In this document: piece by piece, positions 1 to 7,233 of the stretch
Numbering within the stretch: position 1 is the stretch's first letter
Layout of the letters: each line of letters begins with the position of its first letter
NCBI GenBank assembly: GCA_049514735.1
Contig: JBEKUT010000175.1
Span: 1-13,466 of the forward strand
Length of the DNA stretch: 13,466 nt
Direction: 5' to 3'
From: JAICMB01 sp049514735
GTDB lineage: Bacteria > Acidobacteriota > Terriglobia > Bryobacterales > Bryobacteraceae
Notes under the pieces: generated by a model
Told to the model about the DNA's origin: nothing
What the model saw: only the letters and a program-made list of their open reading frames with translations
Database searches by the model: none
Made by a program: the position numbers and the translations under genes

Positions 1-147
1 TCGTCTCAGGTTCGCGATGACGTTGTCGGACAACCTCTCGGATCTGTGGAGAGTGACTCTTCCCCCGCAGTGATTAACATGTTAAAACCCCATTCTTAAC
101 GCCGTTAAGGTTGCTTTTAACAGCGGGCGGCATGTACTTTTGCGATC
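1..147. other. Left edge and upstream region of the GloVer gene
   Basis: No gene can be assigned. Two short plus-strand frames enter from the left edge and stop near 74 and 99. Either could be the tail of an upstream gene, but neither tail is recognisable. The rest is AT-richer than its surroundings and contains the palindromes listed separately. A weak -35-like TTGCTT (111-116) and -10-like TACTTT (135-140), 18 bases apart, precede the ATG at 148. Confidence 0.4.
74..109. promoter_or_regulatory. Pair of TTAAC/GTTAA palindromes, operator-like
   Basis: TTAACATGTTAA (74-85) is a perfect palindrome. CTTAAC-GCC-GTTAAG (95-109) is a second perfect inverted repeat with the same half-site. Their centres are about 22 bases apart, close to two helical turns, and another TTAAC half-site lies at 117-121. 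This arrangement fits a dimeric regulator binding upstream of, or over, the -35 region of the gene starting at 148. No regulator is identified. The second repeat could instead be a weak hairpin, since TTTT follows at 115-118, but its stem is short and AT-rich. Confidence 0.4.
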
Positions 148-1584
148 ATGCGTCTTTCTACGGCATCGCCGATCCGCTCTCTTGTCTTGTGTTTCATTGC
201 TACAATTCCGGCCAGCGCGCAAACGTTCACCACGCTGGTGAGTTTCGATGTCACCAACGGCGCTGGACCCGCAGCCGCCCTGGTGCAAGGCACCGATGGG
301 AACTTCTATGGGATGACTGGTGGAGGCGGCGCCAACAGCGCGGGCACGGTGTTCAAAATGACGCCGTCGGGAGCGCTCACCACGCTGTATAACTTTTGCT
401 CGCAAGCCGGCTGCACGGACGGCATCAGCCTGCCCCTACTCGGCGCGGGGCTGGTGCAAGGTTCCGATGGGAACTTCTATGGGACAACGCAGGAAGGCGG
501 GTCCAACCACGGCTGCGGAAATCCCAGTTGTGGCACGGTGTTCAAAATTACCTCGGGAGGCGCGTTGACCACGCTATACAGCTTCTGCGCTCAATCGAAC
601 TGCGCGGACGGATCGTATCCGAATGGGCTGGTGCAAGGCACCGACGGTAATTTCTATGGGACGACAGAGCAAAGCGGGGCATACAATAATGGCACCATTT
701 TCAAAATTACGCCGTCTGGCACGCTGACCACCCTCTATACTTTCTGTTCGCAGGGCGGCGCCGGTTGCACCGATGGCGCGGACCCTTCCAGCGCTTTGGT
801 GGAAGGCTCTGACGACAACTTTTACGGGACAACGTGGGCGGGCGGTACTTCGAATGTGGGCACTGTTTTCAAAATCACCGCAGCAGGAGCGCTAACTACG
901 CTGCACAGCTTCGACGTCACCGATGGCGATTATCCCAGCGGCGCGCTGGTGCAAGGTAGCGATGGAAATTTCTATGGAACAACCGCCCGTAGCGGCACAG
1001 TGTTCAAAATGACGCCCGCGGGCGTTCTGACGACGCTGGCCACATTCGGCGGGTTCCCATATGCCGGGCTGATCCAAGGCACGGATGGGAATTTCTACGG
1101 CGCTACGGCCGCCGGCGGGGAGAACGGCAAGGGTTCGGCGTTTGAAATCACCCCGGCAGGCACGCTCACAACGCTTTACAATTTTTGCATTCAAACGAAC
1201 TGCTCGGACGGCGCGGGTCCTTTAGCCGCAGTGGTGGAAGGCGTCGACGGAAACCTCTACGGGACAACCGTTGGGGGCGGCGCTTACAATGCAGGCACGG
1301 TCTTCAAATTGGCTGTGGGCCTGCCTCTGCGCACCTCGTTCCAAAGCACGCTTGCCGATATCGCAAGAAGCCGGCAACTCGGATTGATAACCAATCAGCT
1401 TGCGGCGAACGCCCTGACGGGCGTGATCGATGCCGCGCAGGCGGCGCCCATGCGCGGACGCAAGCTTATCCTCGAGGGATTCATCCAACTTGTCGATCTG
1501 CTGGCGCGTGGAAAACTCGTTACGGGAACTGCTCCGCAGATCCTGGTGAACGACGCAAACTCTCTGATCGTTCAGAATCCATAA
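148..1584 (+). CDS. Secreted GloVer-repeat protein with FIMAH-like C-terminus
   Basis: This is a 478-residue exported protein of the choice-of-anchor tandem-repeat (GloVer) type. A Sec signal peptide spans about residues 1-24, with likely cleavage after PASA. Seven degenerate repeats follow, each with a core like LVQGTDGNFYGTT, then GTVFKITPSG and LTTLY; the cores begin near residues 45, 102, 161, 217, 267, 308 and 362. Four repeats carry FCxxxxC or FCxxxxxxC spacers, plausible disulfides after export. The last ~80 residues (395-475) leave the repeat pattern and look helical, with GLITN, an FI-LVDLLARGK stretch and a final NDANSLI, resembling the FIMAH domain. Repeats of this type are usually taken to form a beta-propeller-like surface domain; the ligand is unknown. 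There is no Shine-Dalgarno sequence before the ATG; a -10-like TACTTT lies 7 bases upstream. The gene converges on the beta-helix gene with a 15-base gap. Family assignment is confident; function is not known. Confidence 0.87.
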   Translation: MRLSTASPIRSLVLCFIATIPASAQTFTTLVSFDVTNGAGPAAALVQGTDGNFYGMTGGGGANSAGTVFKMTPSGALTTLYNFCSQAGCTDGISLPLLGAGLVQGSDGNFYGTTQEGGSNHGCGNPSCGTVFKITSGGALTTLYSFCAQSNCADGSYPNGLVQGTDGNFYGTTEQSGAYNNGTIFKITPSGTLTTLYTFCSQGGAGCTDGADPSSALVEGSDDNFYGTTWAGGTSNVGTVFKITAAGALTTLHSFDVTDGDYPSGALVQGSDGNFYGTTARSGTVFKMTPAGVLTTLATFGGFPYAGLIQGTDGNFYGATAAGGENGKGSAFEITPAGTLTTLYNFCIQTNCSDGAGPLAAVVEGVDGNLYGTTVGGGAYNAGTVFKLAVGLPLRTSFQSTLADIARSRQLGLITNQLAANALTGVIDAAQAAPMRGRKLILEGFIQLVDLLARGKLVTGTAPQILVNDANSLIVQNP

Positions 1585-1599
1585 AACGCAGAAGACGCC

Positions 1600-3930
1600 T
1601 CAGTGGCCGCCGGGTGAGAGCAAAACACCAGTGATCGTCGAGTCGCTCAGATTTGCGAGACTGGTTGCCGTCACACTAACGATCGTGGTGGTGGCGACTT
1701 TCGAAGGCGCGGTGTACAGCCCAGTGGCGCTGATCTGGCCCACCAGTGGGTTGATGGACCACTTCACGGCCTGGTTCGTCGACCCGCTGACTTTAGCCGT
1801 AAACTGGACGCTTCCGGAGGGCGCAACGGTTGGGAATCCGGGTGAGACGGCCACGCGGACCGTTGGCGGAGGCGTCGTAACAGGCGGAGCGGCTGGAGCT
1901 TGCAGCGTCACGGTTGCGCTGGTCCATTTCGTTGGATCGGCTTGACTGGCGGCCGTAATCGTAAGCTGCTGGGTGGATGCGATGCTCGTGGGGGCTTTAT
2001 AGACGCCATTCGAAAATGTTCCAACATTGGCGGGGATGATCGTCCAGTTGACCCCAGCGTTCGCCGTTCCAGTTATCGACGCCGCGAAAGTCTGCGATTG
2101 GCCGGCACTCAGTGTGGCGCTGGCGGGACTCAGGGAGATACCGACGATCACGGGCGCCGGAGCGGGCTGCACGTCGACGGGTGTCGTGGCGTTCGCAATA
2201 CAGCCGAGCGGTTCATTGGTCTCGTCCATGCCCACCGGACGCGGACCATACACCGGCTCGGGACAGCCGGCTTCCAGCGCGCCCAAATCCGGGGCGGCGC
2301 CGGTGAACCCGTCGTTGAAGTTCGCTATTAGCTTTCCGCGGTCCAGGGCTTTCGATCCGGACGCCAGCGTCACATCCTGCGGCGTCATCAAATTCTTGTA
2401 AGTCGTTGGACCAATTAATCCATTCGCGAAGATCAGGCCCGGAACAAGCGTGCCATGCGGCTCCAGACCGCCGGTCTGCATGGCGGCGAAATCCGGCCAA
2501 TTAAAGAAAGCGTAGCCGCTACCTGAGGGTAGATTGAAGCTAAACCCGCCGTCCGGCCAGTATCCGTTGTAATCGAAATGGCCATCGTCCACGGGACCGC
2601 ACCACATGACCGCTTTATTGACGAGCGCGGCGGGGCCGACAAACAAATTGTTCTTGATCCAGAAATGATGGCTCGTATTCGGCGTACACAAGTACAAATC
2701 CCCGCTCGGTGAAACGAACGTGTTGTGATATACGAGCACGCCGTTCGGCTCCTGCGGCGGATTCGTGTTGATGGCGTGGAACTTCATCTGCTCATCGGCG
2801 GCGTTTACTACGATATTGCGGAAGATATAGGCCGGGCCCCCCAGAATAGGCTGGACGCTGATCGTATCCCAGGTATTCGTGAAACGGTTGCGAAAGCAGC
2901 GCGTATTCCCTTCACTATCGTCAAGCTCAATGCCGTTGTCGTAAGAGAATAGAATATCGTTGCCGTAGAAATCGTCCGCCCGCGCGCCCTGAAGCGACGT
3001 CTTCATGGCATCGCCGTAACCGGAGATGCGGTTGTGTGCGATGACGTTCCCGAAACCCTGAAGGTTGATACCGTCGTCGGAGCCATGCAATCCGCCGTCG
3101 CTTCCGTACACGAGAGGCCACGTCAGACGTCCCTCCAAAATGTTATCGGCGATGTAGAAATCGTTGTAGGATCCATAGGCTGTGACGCCGATAATCGTGT
3201 TCTTGATATGCAGGTATCGCAGCACGTTGCCAGAAGTATTATTGAAGAACCGGACGGCGCGTTGCGCGTTTTGGATGGTCAGGTTTTCCAGATGGACGTA
3301 GCCACCATACATTTCCACCACGTTGCAGCCCGCGCAGTTGCCGCCGTCCAGAATCGTATTTTCTTCGTCCGAACCGCGAATCACGACAGGATTCTGCGCC
3401 GTTCCCGAGGCCGAAAAGTAAAATGGACCCGAATAAAGGCCGTTTGCAAGTTGAATTACTTCCCCGGGCTGTGCGGAATTGACGGCCGATGACAGCGCCG
3501 CGGCGCTGCTGACGTTCACGATACTAGTTGCAGGCGGATCGTTCGGGATGGGCCGGGTGGCAGCAGTCAAGTTGAATGTCTGGTTCACCGGACCGTCGGG
3601 GTCCGTGGCATTCAATTGGATATCGTAACTGGTGCCGGGCTTGAGATCGAAGATGCTGCCCGCGAATTGCGGCTGAACGGTATAAAGTACCGTCGATTCC
3701 GGATGCACGCGGAAAAGTGTGAGCCCCTCGCGCCACGCCGTAGTACCAGTCTGCCGGTATTGCACCGACACCGTGGCATTGAAGTTGTCGTCGCCTGTGA
3801 TCGGCAACTGCACGCCAAGCACCGTCAGCGTTGGCCGGTCGAAAACGGGTGTACCGGGGTGCAAAACGTTGTCCGCGAACAAGGGACACACGGATAGCGC
3901 GGCCGTCAGGGCCAGAATTTTGAACTTCAT
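1600..3930 (-). CDS. Secreted right-handed beta-helix protein with Fn3-like and two Ig-like domains
   Basis: This is a 776-residue exported modular protein. A signal peptide spans residues 1-19 (ending CPLFA). A beta-sandwich, fibronectin-III-like segment occupies about 25-127, with LKPGTSYDIQLNATDPDG at 96-113. A right-handed parallel beta-helix covers about 138-555. It opens with the typical AALSSAVNSAQPGEVIQLANG entry strand and continues with many short turns rich in Asn, Gly and Asp (ENLTIQNAQ, NVIAHNRISG, VYHNTFVSP). It closes with APDLGALE, common at the end of such helices. Two bacterial Ig-like domains follow (about 595-677 and 691-770, each starting V-xSPxxxTxxxG-S-xF), joined by a Pro/Thr linker. 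The helix resembles polysaccharide lyase or epimerase folds, but I cannot pick out a catalytic site with confidence, so carbohydrate binding or cleavage is only inferred. No clear Shine-Dalgarno sequence precedes the ATG; the start is supported by the signal peptide. Confidence 0.85.
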   Translation of the reverse strand: MKFKILALTAALSVCPLFADNVLHPGTPVFDRPTLTVLGVQLPITGDDNFNATVSVQYRQTGTTAWREGLTLFRVHPESTVLYTVQPQFAGSIFDLKPGTSYDIQLNATDPDGPVNQTFNLTAATRPIPNDPPATSIVNVSSAAALSSAVNSAQPGEVIQLANGLYSGPFYFSASGTAQNPVVIRGSDEENTILDGGNCAGCNVVEMYGGYVHLENLTIQNAQRAVRFFNNTSGNVLRYLHIKNTIIGVTAYGSYNDFYIADNILEGRLTWPLVYGSDGGLHGSDDGINLQGFGNVIAHNRISGYGDAMKTSLQGARADDFYGNDILFSYDNGIELDDSEGNTRCFRNRFTNTWDTISVQPILGGPAYIFRNIVVNAADEQMKFHAINTNPPQEPNGVLVYHNTFVSPSGDLYLCTPNTSHHFWIKNNLFVGPAALVNKAVMWCGPVDDGHFDYNGYWPDGGFSFNLPSGSGYAFFNWPDFAAMQTGGLEPHGTLVPGLIFANGLIGPTTYKNLMTPQDVTLASGSKALDRGKLIANFNDGFTGAAPDLGALEAGCPEPVYGPRPVGMDETNEPLGCIANATTPVDVQPAPAPVIVGISLSPASATLSAGQSQTFAASITGTANAGVNWTIIPANVGTFSNGVYKAPTSIASTQQLTITAASQADPTKWTSATVTLQAPAAPPVTTPPPTVRVAVSPGFPTVAPSGSVQFTAKVSGSTNQAVKWSINPLVGQISATGLYTAPSKVATTTIVSVTATSLANLSDSTITGVLLSPGGH

Positions 3931-4117
3931 GTTTTGCCGTAAAACAGATAGTAGCTTACGCTACAGCAACGTCTCTCGATTTACCATCGGCTTGTGGGCG
4001 CGGGGTCGTTATACAGGGGATTCTCTAGGGGATGCCGGTATGCGGGCACCCGCCCCGATCATATCAGGCTGCGGATTGGAGTTTGTGTACGATTGGATGG
4101 TACACGGGAGACGCTTT

Positions 4118-4945
4118 ATGGATTGGGCCCAAGCGGTACAAGACTTAACCCTGCACGTCGATGCGCTCTTCGATGCTGTAGAGAGCGATAAGAAATTCTT
4201 TGCCTCTGTGAGCCACTACGTCAAAGCACTAAAACGTGTGCTCGGCCATCCCAATGGTCAGATTTCAAGATCATCATTGATGACGCCCGCGCAGAAGATC
4301 GAGGATTTCTGGGACAGCTATAGGAGCGGCCGTTCTGCACCAGGAGTTCTCTATTTCCCACCCGTTCAGACTTCCAACACCGAACGCACAGCGGACGAGA
4401 TCTATAGCCTCGTAATGAAACTGAACACTTTGTCGGATGAGCAGTTCAGCGCGTGTTTTCAGACCTATTCAGCCCCTGGAAAAGGCATTCTGGGAGATAA
4501 GGAGAGCCAAGCGCGCGACAGCGGACAGCGCCTTATCTTCCTCGGCCACGGCCGGAGCAGACTCTGGGCGCGCGTAAAGCTATACATCGAGAATGAGCTG
4601 CACTTGACGACGTTGGAATTTGAATCCGAATCCCGTGTAGGGCGATCAGTCGTCCCGGTACTAAGGGAAATGTTGGATAAGGCCACTTTCGCAATCCTAA
4701 TTTTGACCGGCGAAGACGAGACGGCCACCGGCGCTCATAGAGCACGTCAAAATGTGATTCACGAAGCTGGCCTCTTTCAGGGAAGACTTGGGTTCGAGAA
4801 GGCAATCCTTCTGAAACAGAACGGCGTTGAGGACCTGTCGAATCTCGCGGGTCTCCAGCACATACCGTTCGACGGCGAGAACGTCGAGCAAACCTTTTAT
4901 GACTTGCAACGAGTGCTCCGGCGCGAAGGAGTGCTGGCCAACTGA
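4118..4945 (+). CDS. TIR-like (Cap12/PCTIR-type) nucleotide-binding protein, putative defence NADase
   Basis: This is a 275-residue cytoplasmic protein with no signal peptide. The C-terminal half (about 138-270) matches the TIR-like family once called predicted nucleotide-binding protein and now known from CBASS/Pycsar effectors. It shows a first strand RLIFLGHGRSR (138-148), a middle strand FAILILTGEDE (191-201), the hallmark ARQNVIHEAGLFQGRLG (209-225) with Glu216 at the position expected for the catalytic acid, and a closing IPFD before a final helix. Family members that have been tested cleave NAD+ to halt infected cells. The N-terminal ~125 residues are helical-looking and I recognise no domain; they may be a sensor or oligomerisation part. 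No cyclase or sensor partner is encoded beside it. The start at 4118 is chosen because GGGAG (4106-4110) lies 7 bases upstream; the same frame is open further upstream, but there it overlaps the beta-helix gene and its start region. It converges on higA with a 23-base gap. By eye the gene is less GC-rich than its neighbours, which fits horizontal transfer. Confidence 0.8.
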   Translation: MDWAQAVQDLTLHVDALFDAVESDKKFFASVSHYVKALKRVLGHPNGQISRSSLMTPAQKIEDFWDSYRSGRSAPGVLYFPPVQTSNTERTADEIYSLVMKLNTLSDEQFSACFQTYSAPGKGILGDKESQARDSGQRLIFLGHGRSRLWARVKLYIENELHLTTLEFESESRVGRSVVPVLREMLDKATFAILILTGEDETATGAHRARQNVIHEAGLFQGRLGFEKAILLKQNGVEDLSNLAGLQHIPFDGENVEQTFYDLQRVLRREGVLAN

Positions 4946-4968
4946 AACTCCAAGCCGCCGGATGCGGG

Positions 4969-5274
4969 TCATTGCATTTGCAACTCTTGCGGCGGATACT
5001 GCCGGCGAACCTTGATCTTGCTTTCGCTCTTCCGGGCTGCTGCCAGGTCATACGCGAGTTGCATCCGCAACCAAGTTTCTTCCGTGCTGCCGAAAGCTTT
5101 CGTCAGCCGGATGGCCATCTCCGGGCTGATGCCGGACTTTCCGTTGACGATATTGTTAAGCGCCTGCCGGGTGACACCTAGAATTTTGGCGCCGGCGGTG
5201 ACGGACAGGCCCAACGGATCGAGGCAATCGTGCCGGACAATGCGTCCAGGATGTACGGGATTTTTCATAGGCAT
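4969..5274 (-). CDS. higA: HigA-family antitoxin (HTH, XRE type)
   Basis: This 101-residue protein should bind and neutralise the upstream toxin HigB and repress the shared promoter. The N-terminus HPGRIVRHDCLDPLGLSV (8-25) is the HigA/VapI signature. It is followed by a helix-turn-helix (about 24-62: TAGAKILGVTRQALNNIVNG and then SGISPEMAIRLTKAFG) and the conserved EETWLRMQLAYDLA segment (65-79). AAGGAG (5285-5290) lies 10 bases before the first ATG; a second ATG two codons later would be spaced too far. The gene follows higB by 18 bases, in the toxin-first order typical of higBA, and converges on the TIR-like gene. All family features are present and it appears intact. Confidence 0.92.
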   Translation of the reverse strand: MPMKNPVHPGRIVRHDCLDPLGLSVTAGAKILGVTRQALNNIVNGKSGISPEMAIRLTKAFGSTEETWLRMQLAYDLAAARKSESKIKVRRQYPPQELQMQ

Positions 5275-5292
5275 GGATCGAGTTCTCCTTTC

Positions 5293-5571
5293 CTAGTGGT
5301 AATCGATCAGTTCAACATCAAAGGCGTCAGTCCCCTGAAAGCGAAAAACGATACGCCAGTTAGCCCGAACAGTCACAGACCATAGTCCCTTCAAATCGCC
5401 TTTGAGCGGGTGGAGGTGATAGCGGGGAACGCCAAGGGCCTGCGGCGTGCTGGCGTTGTCGAGAATAGTGAGTATCCGTTCCACCGTCTCCAAGAGATCG
5501 GGCCGTATTCCGCTGCCGTCATCTTGTTCATAGAGCCGTTTGAGGCCACGATGCTTGAAGCTCCTAATCAC
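5293..5571 (-). CDS. higB: HigB-family toxin (RelE-like mRNA interferase)
   Basis: This is a 92-residue toxin of the RelE/HigB superfamily, which cleaves mRNA at the ribosome. Starting at the GTG at 5571 the protein begins MIRSFKHRGLKRLYE, the usual HigB beginning, and ends VELIDYH. Other family marks are DDGSGIRPDLLETVERILTI (18-37), LHPLKGDLKGLWSVTV (54-69) and the NWRIVFRF strand (72-79) with conserved Trp and Arg. The length matches the family (about 92). The reading frame extends upstream to 5652, but that part overlaps the acyl-CoA synthetase gene and has no family similarity, so it is left out. There is no Shine-Dalgarno sequence before the GTG. A good promoter-like sequence ends one base before the GTG and is discussed separately. 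The toxin looks intact. Confidence 0.9.
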   Translation of the reverse strand: MIRSFKHRGLKRLYEQDDGSGIRPDLLETVERILTILDNASTPQALGVPRYHLHPLKGDLKGLWSVTVRANWRIVFRFQGTDAFDVELIDYH

Positions 5572-5572
5572 A

Positions 5573-5601
5573 ATGATACATCGTAAAGCGACACTTGTCA
5601 G
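5573..5601 (-). promoter_or_regulatory. Candidate sigma-70 promoter overlapping the start of higB
   Basis: On the minus strand CTGACA (5601-5596) and TATCAT (5578-5573) are separated by exactly 17 bases, each one mismatch from consensus. The -10 ends one base before the higB GTG, so a normal start point would fall at about codon 2 of higB. The site is therefore either fortuitous, or it makes a transcript that carries higA but no translatable higB start. Confidence 0.35.
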
Positions 5602-5605
5602 TATT

Positions 5606-7210
5606 CTATGCCGTCTGGATGCTCGCCGCGTCCTGCAGCCCCCGCTCCCCAATCTCCAACTCCCGCATCCGGAACTTCTGTATCTTCCCAGTCACCGTCA
5701 TCGGAAACTGCTCGACAAACCGAACATACTGCGGGATCTTGAAATGGGCGATTTTGCCGCGGCAGAAGTCGCGTATCTCATCCTCAGTGCAGACCTCGTC
5801 GGTTCTTAACCTGATCCACGCGGCCACCGTCTCGCCGAGCTTGAGATCCGGCACGCCGACCACCTGCACATCCGCGATCTTGGGATGCGTGTACAGAAAC
5901 TCCTCCAGCTCGCGCGGGTAAATATTTTCGCCGCCGCGAATAATCAGATCCTTCGCGCGACCGGTGACGCGAAAATAACCGTCGAGCCGCATCGAAGCCA
6001 GGTCGCCCGTGTGCAGCCATCCCTCGCCGTCGATGGCCTTCGCGGTCGCATCCGGGTCCCGATCGTATCCCTTCATGACAAGATACCCGCGCGTACACAA
6101 CTCGCCCTGCTCCCCGGCTGCAACTGTCGCGCCCGTTTCCATCGACACGATCTTGACCTCGGTATTCGCACAAGGGCTTCCCACGGTCGACACGCGCAGC
6201 TCCATGCTGTCGTCCGCGCTCGACATCGTAATTACAGGCGAGCTTTCGGTCTGCCCATACATGATCGTCATTTGCGGACAATGCATCTCGTGGACCACGC
6301 GCTTCATCACTTCGACGGGACAGGGAGCGCCAGCCATCACGCCGGTCCGCAGCGAAGTAAAATCGAAGCGCCCAAACTCCGCATGCCCAAGCTGTGCGAT
6401 AAACATGGTCGGCACGCCGTAAATCGCGGTGGCGCGCTCTTCGTGGATGGCGGCCATGGTGGCGAGAGCGTCGAAAGAAGGCGCGGGCAGCAGCAATCCG
6501 GCGCCTGAGATCACCATTACCAGCGTCCCGCCGACGCATCCGAAGCAGTGATACAGCGGCACCGGAGCGCAGATAATATCGCCTTCGCCGAGCTTCATGC
6601 CATGACGAATCACTTCGGCATTGTTCAATAAATTGCGATGCGTGAGCAGCACGCCTTTGGGCGATCCCGTAGTCCCCGACGTGTACTGGATGTTCGCCAC
6701 ATCGTCGCAAGCGATCTCCGCCGCGGGCACATCAATGCCATTCGTAAGCATCGACGCCCAATCGTCTGTGCCGAGATAAATCGCATGCTCCTGCCCAGCG
6801 CGCGCCTGCTCGAAAATCGCGCGATAATCCGCCCGCGCATCTTTCTCCCACAGGAACAGCGCCCGCATGCCGGATTTACGCAGGATATAGGAAAGCTCGT
6901 GAGCGCGATACGCCGGATTCACGTTCACCAGCACGATCCCGGCGCGCGCGCAAGCGAGATGCAGCAGCACCCATTCGGCGCAGTTGGTGGACCACACGCC
7001 CACGCGATCGCCGCAGCGCAGGCCGAGTCCAGCGAGCCCACGCGCCGTCCGCTCCACCTCGGCCGCCAGCTCCGCAAACGTGAAGCGGGCCTTCTGATGC
7101 CGCACAATCAGCGCCGTTTTCTCCGGCACGCGCGCGGCAGTCTTTGAGAACGCTTCAAAGATACTATCGGTGATCAGTGGGCGATCGGGGCCCTTTGCAT
7201 AAGCGAGCAC
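5606..7210 (-). CDS. AMP-forming acyl-CoA synthetase (fatty-acid:CoA ligase family)
   Basis: This 534-residue cytoplasmic adenylate-forming enzyme activates a carboxylic acid with ATP and transfers it to coenzyme A. All core motifs are present: the P-loop YTSGTTGSPKG (176-186), YGQTE (318-322), GWLHTGDL (397-404), the hinge and binding loop GRAKDLIIRGGENIYP (417-432), and the C-terminal catalytic lysine K509 in VTGKIQK. Length and overall sequence fit medium- or long-chain acyl-CoA synthetases (FadD-like and relatives); the acid substrate cannot be read from the sequence. The start is a GTG at 7210. The ORF has no ATG there, and about 30 residues before the first conserved block is normal for the family. 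There is no Shine-Dalgarno sequence. It is transcribed divergently from the S9 peptidase gene, with only 23 bases between the two start codons. Confidence 0.92.
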   Translation of the reverse strand: MLAYAKGPDRPLITDSIFEAFSKTAARVPEKTALIVRHQKARFTFAELAAEVERTARGLAGLGLRCGDRVGVWSTNCAEWVLLHLACARAGIVLVNVNPAYRAHELSYILRKSGMRALFLWEKDARADYRAIFEQARAGQEHAIYLGTDDWASMLTNGIDVPAAEIACDDVANIQYTSGTTGSPKGVLLTHRNLLNNAEVIRHGMKLGEGDIICAPVPLYHCFGCVGGTLVMVISGAGLLLPAPSFDALATMAAIHEERATAIYGVPTMFIAQLGHAEFGRFDFTSLRTGVMAGAPCPVEVMKRVVHEMHCPQMTIMYGQTESSPVITMSSADDSMELRVSTVGSPCANTEVKIVSMETGATVAAGEQGELCTRGYLVMKGYDRDPDATAKAIDGEGWLHTGDLASMRLDGYFRVTGRAKDLIIRGGENIYPRELEEFLYTHPKIADVQVVGVPDLKLGETVAAWIRLRTDEVCTEDEIRDFCRGKIAHFKIPQYVRFVEQFPMTVTGKIQKFRMRELEIGERGLQDAASIQTA

Positions 7211-7218
7211 CCGGACAG

Positions 7219-7226
7219 TGTATAAC
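7219..7226. promoter_or_regulatory. Overlapping divergent -10 hexamers between acyl-CoA synthetase and S9 peptidase genes
   Basis: On the plus strand TATAAC (7221-7226) lies 7 bases before the ATG at 7234. On the minus strand TATACA (7224-7219) lies 8 bases before the GTG at 7210. The two hexamers overlap in a near-symmetric TGTATAAC core. Start points at the usual distance would give mRNAs with leaders of 0-2 bases in both directions. The -35 matches are poor: TTGCAT at 7195-7200 for plus is 20 bases away, and none is clear for minus. Confidence 0.4.
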
Positions 7227-7233
7227 AGTTCCT

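Noticed and set aside
1..99. Short plus-strand frames from the left edge as the end of an upstream gene
   Set aside because: Two frames are open and neither tail is recognisable, so no gene can be supported.
1585..1599. Bidirectional terminator between the GloVer and beta-helix genes
   Set aside because: The gap is 15 bases and the nearby CTCA/TGAG match is too short to be meaningful.
3931..3964. Small inverted repeats GTTTT-N5-AAAAC and GTAGC-TTAC-GCTAC before the beta-helix gene
   Set aside because: The arms are only five bases each and could arise by chance. They are possible operators, but with no supporting evidence.
3719..4117. A longer start for the TIR-like gene, adding up to 133 residues
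   Set aside because: The extension overlaps the start of the beta-helix gene on the other strand, reads as low-similarity filler, and a good GGGAG ribosome-binding site sits before the ATG at 4118.
4946..4968. Bidirectional terminator between the TIR gene and higA (CCGC-N5-GCGG)
   Set aside because: The stem has only four pairs and no T-run follows on either strand.
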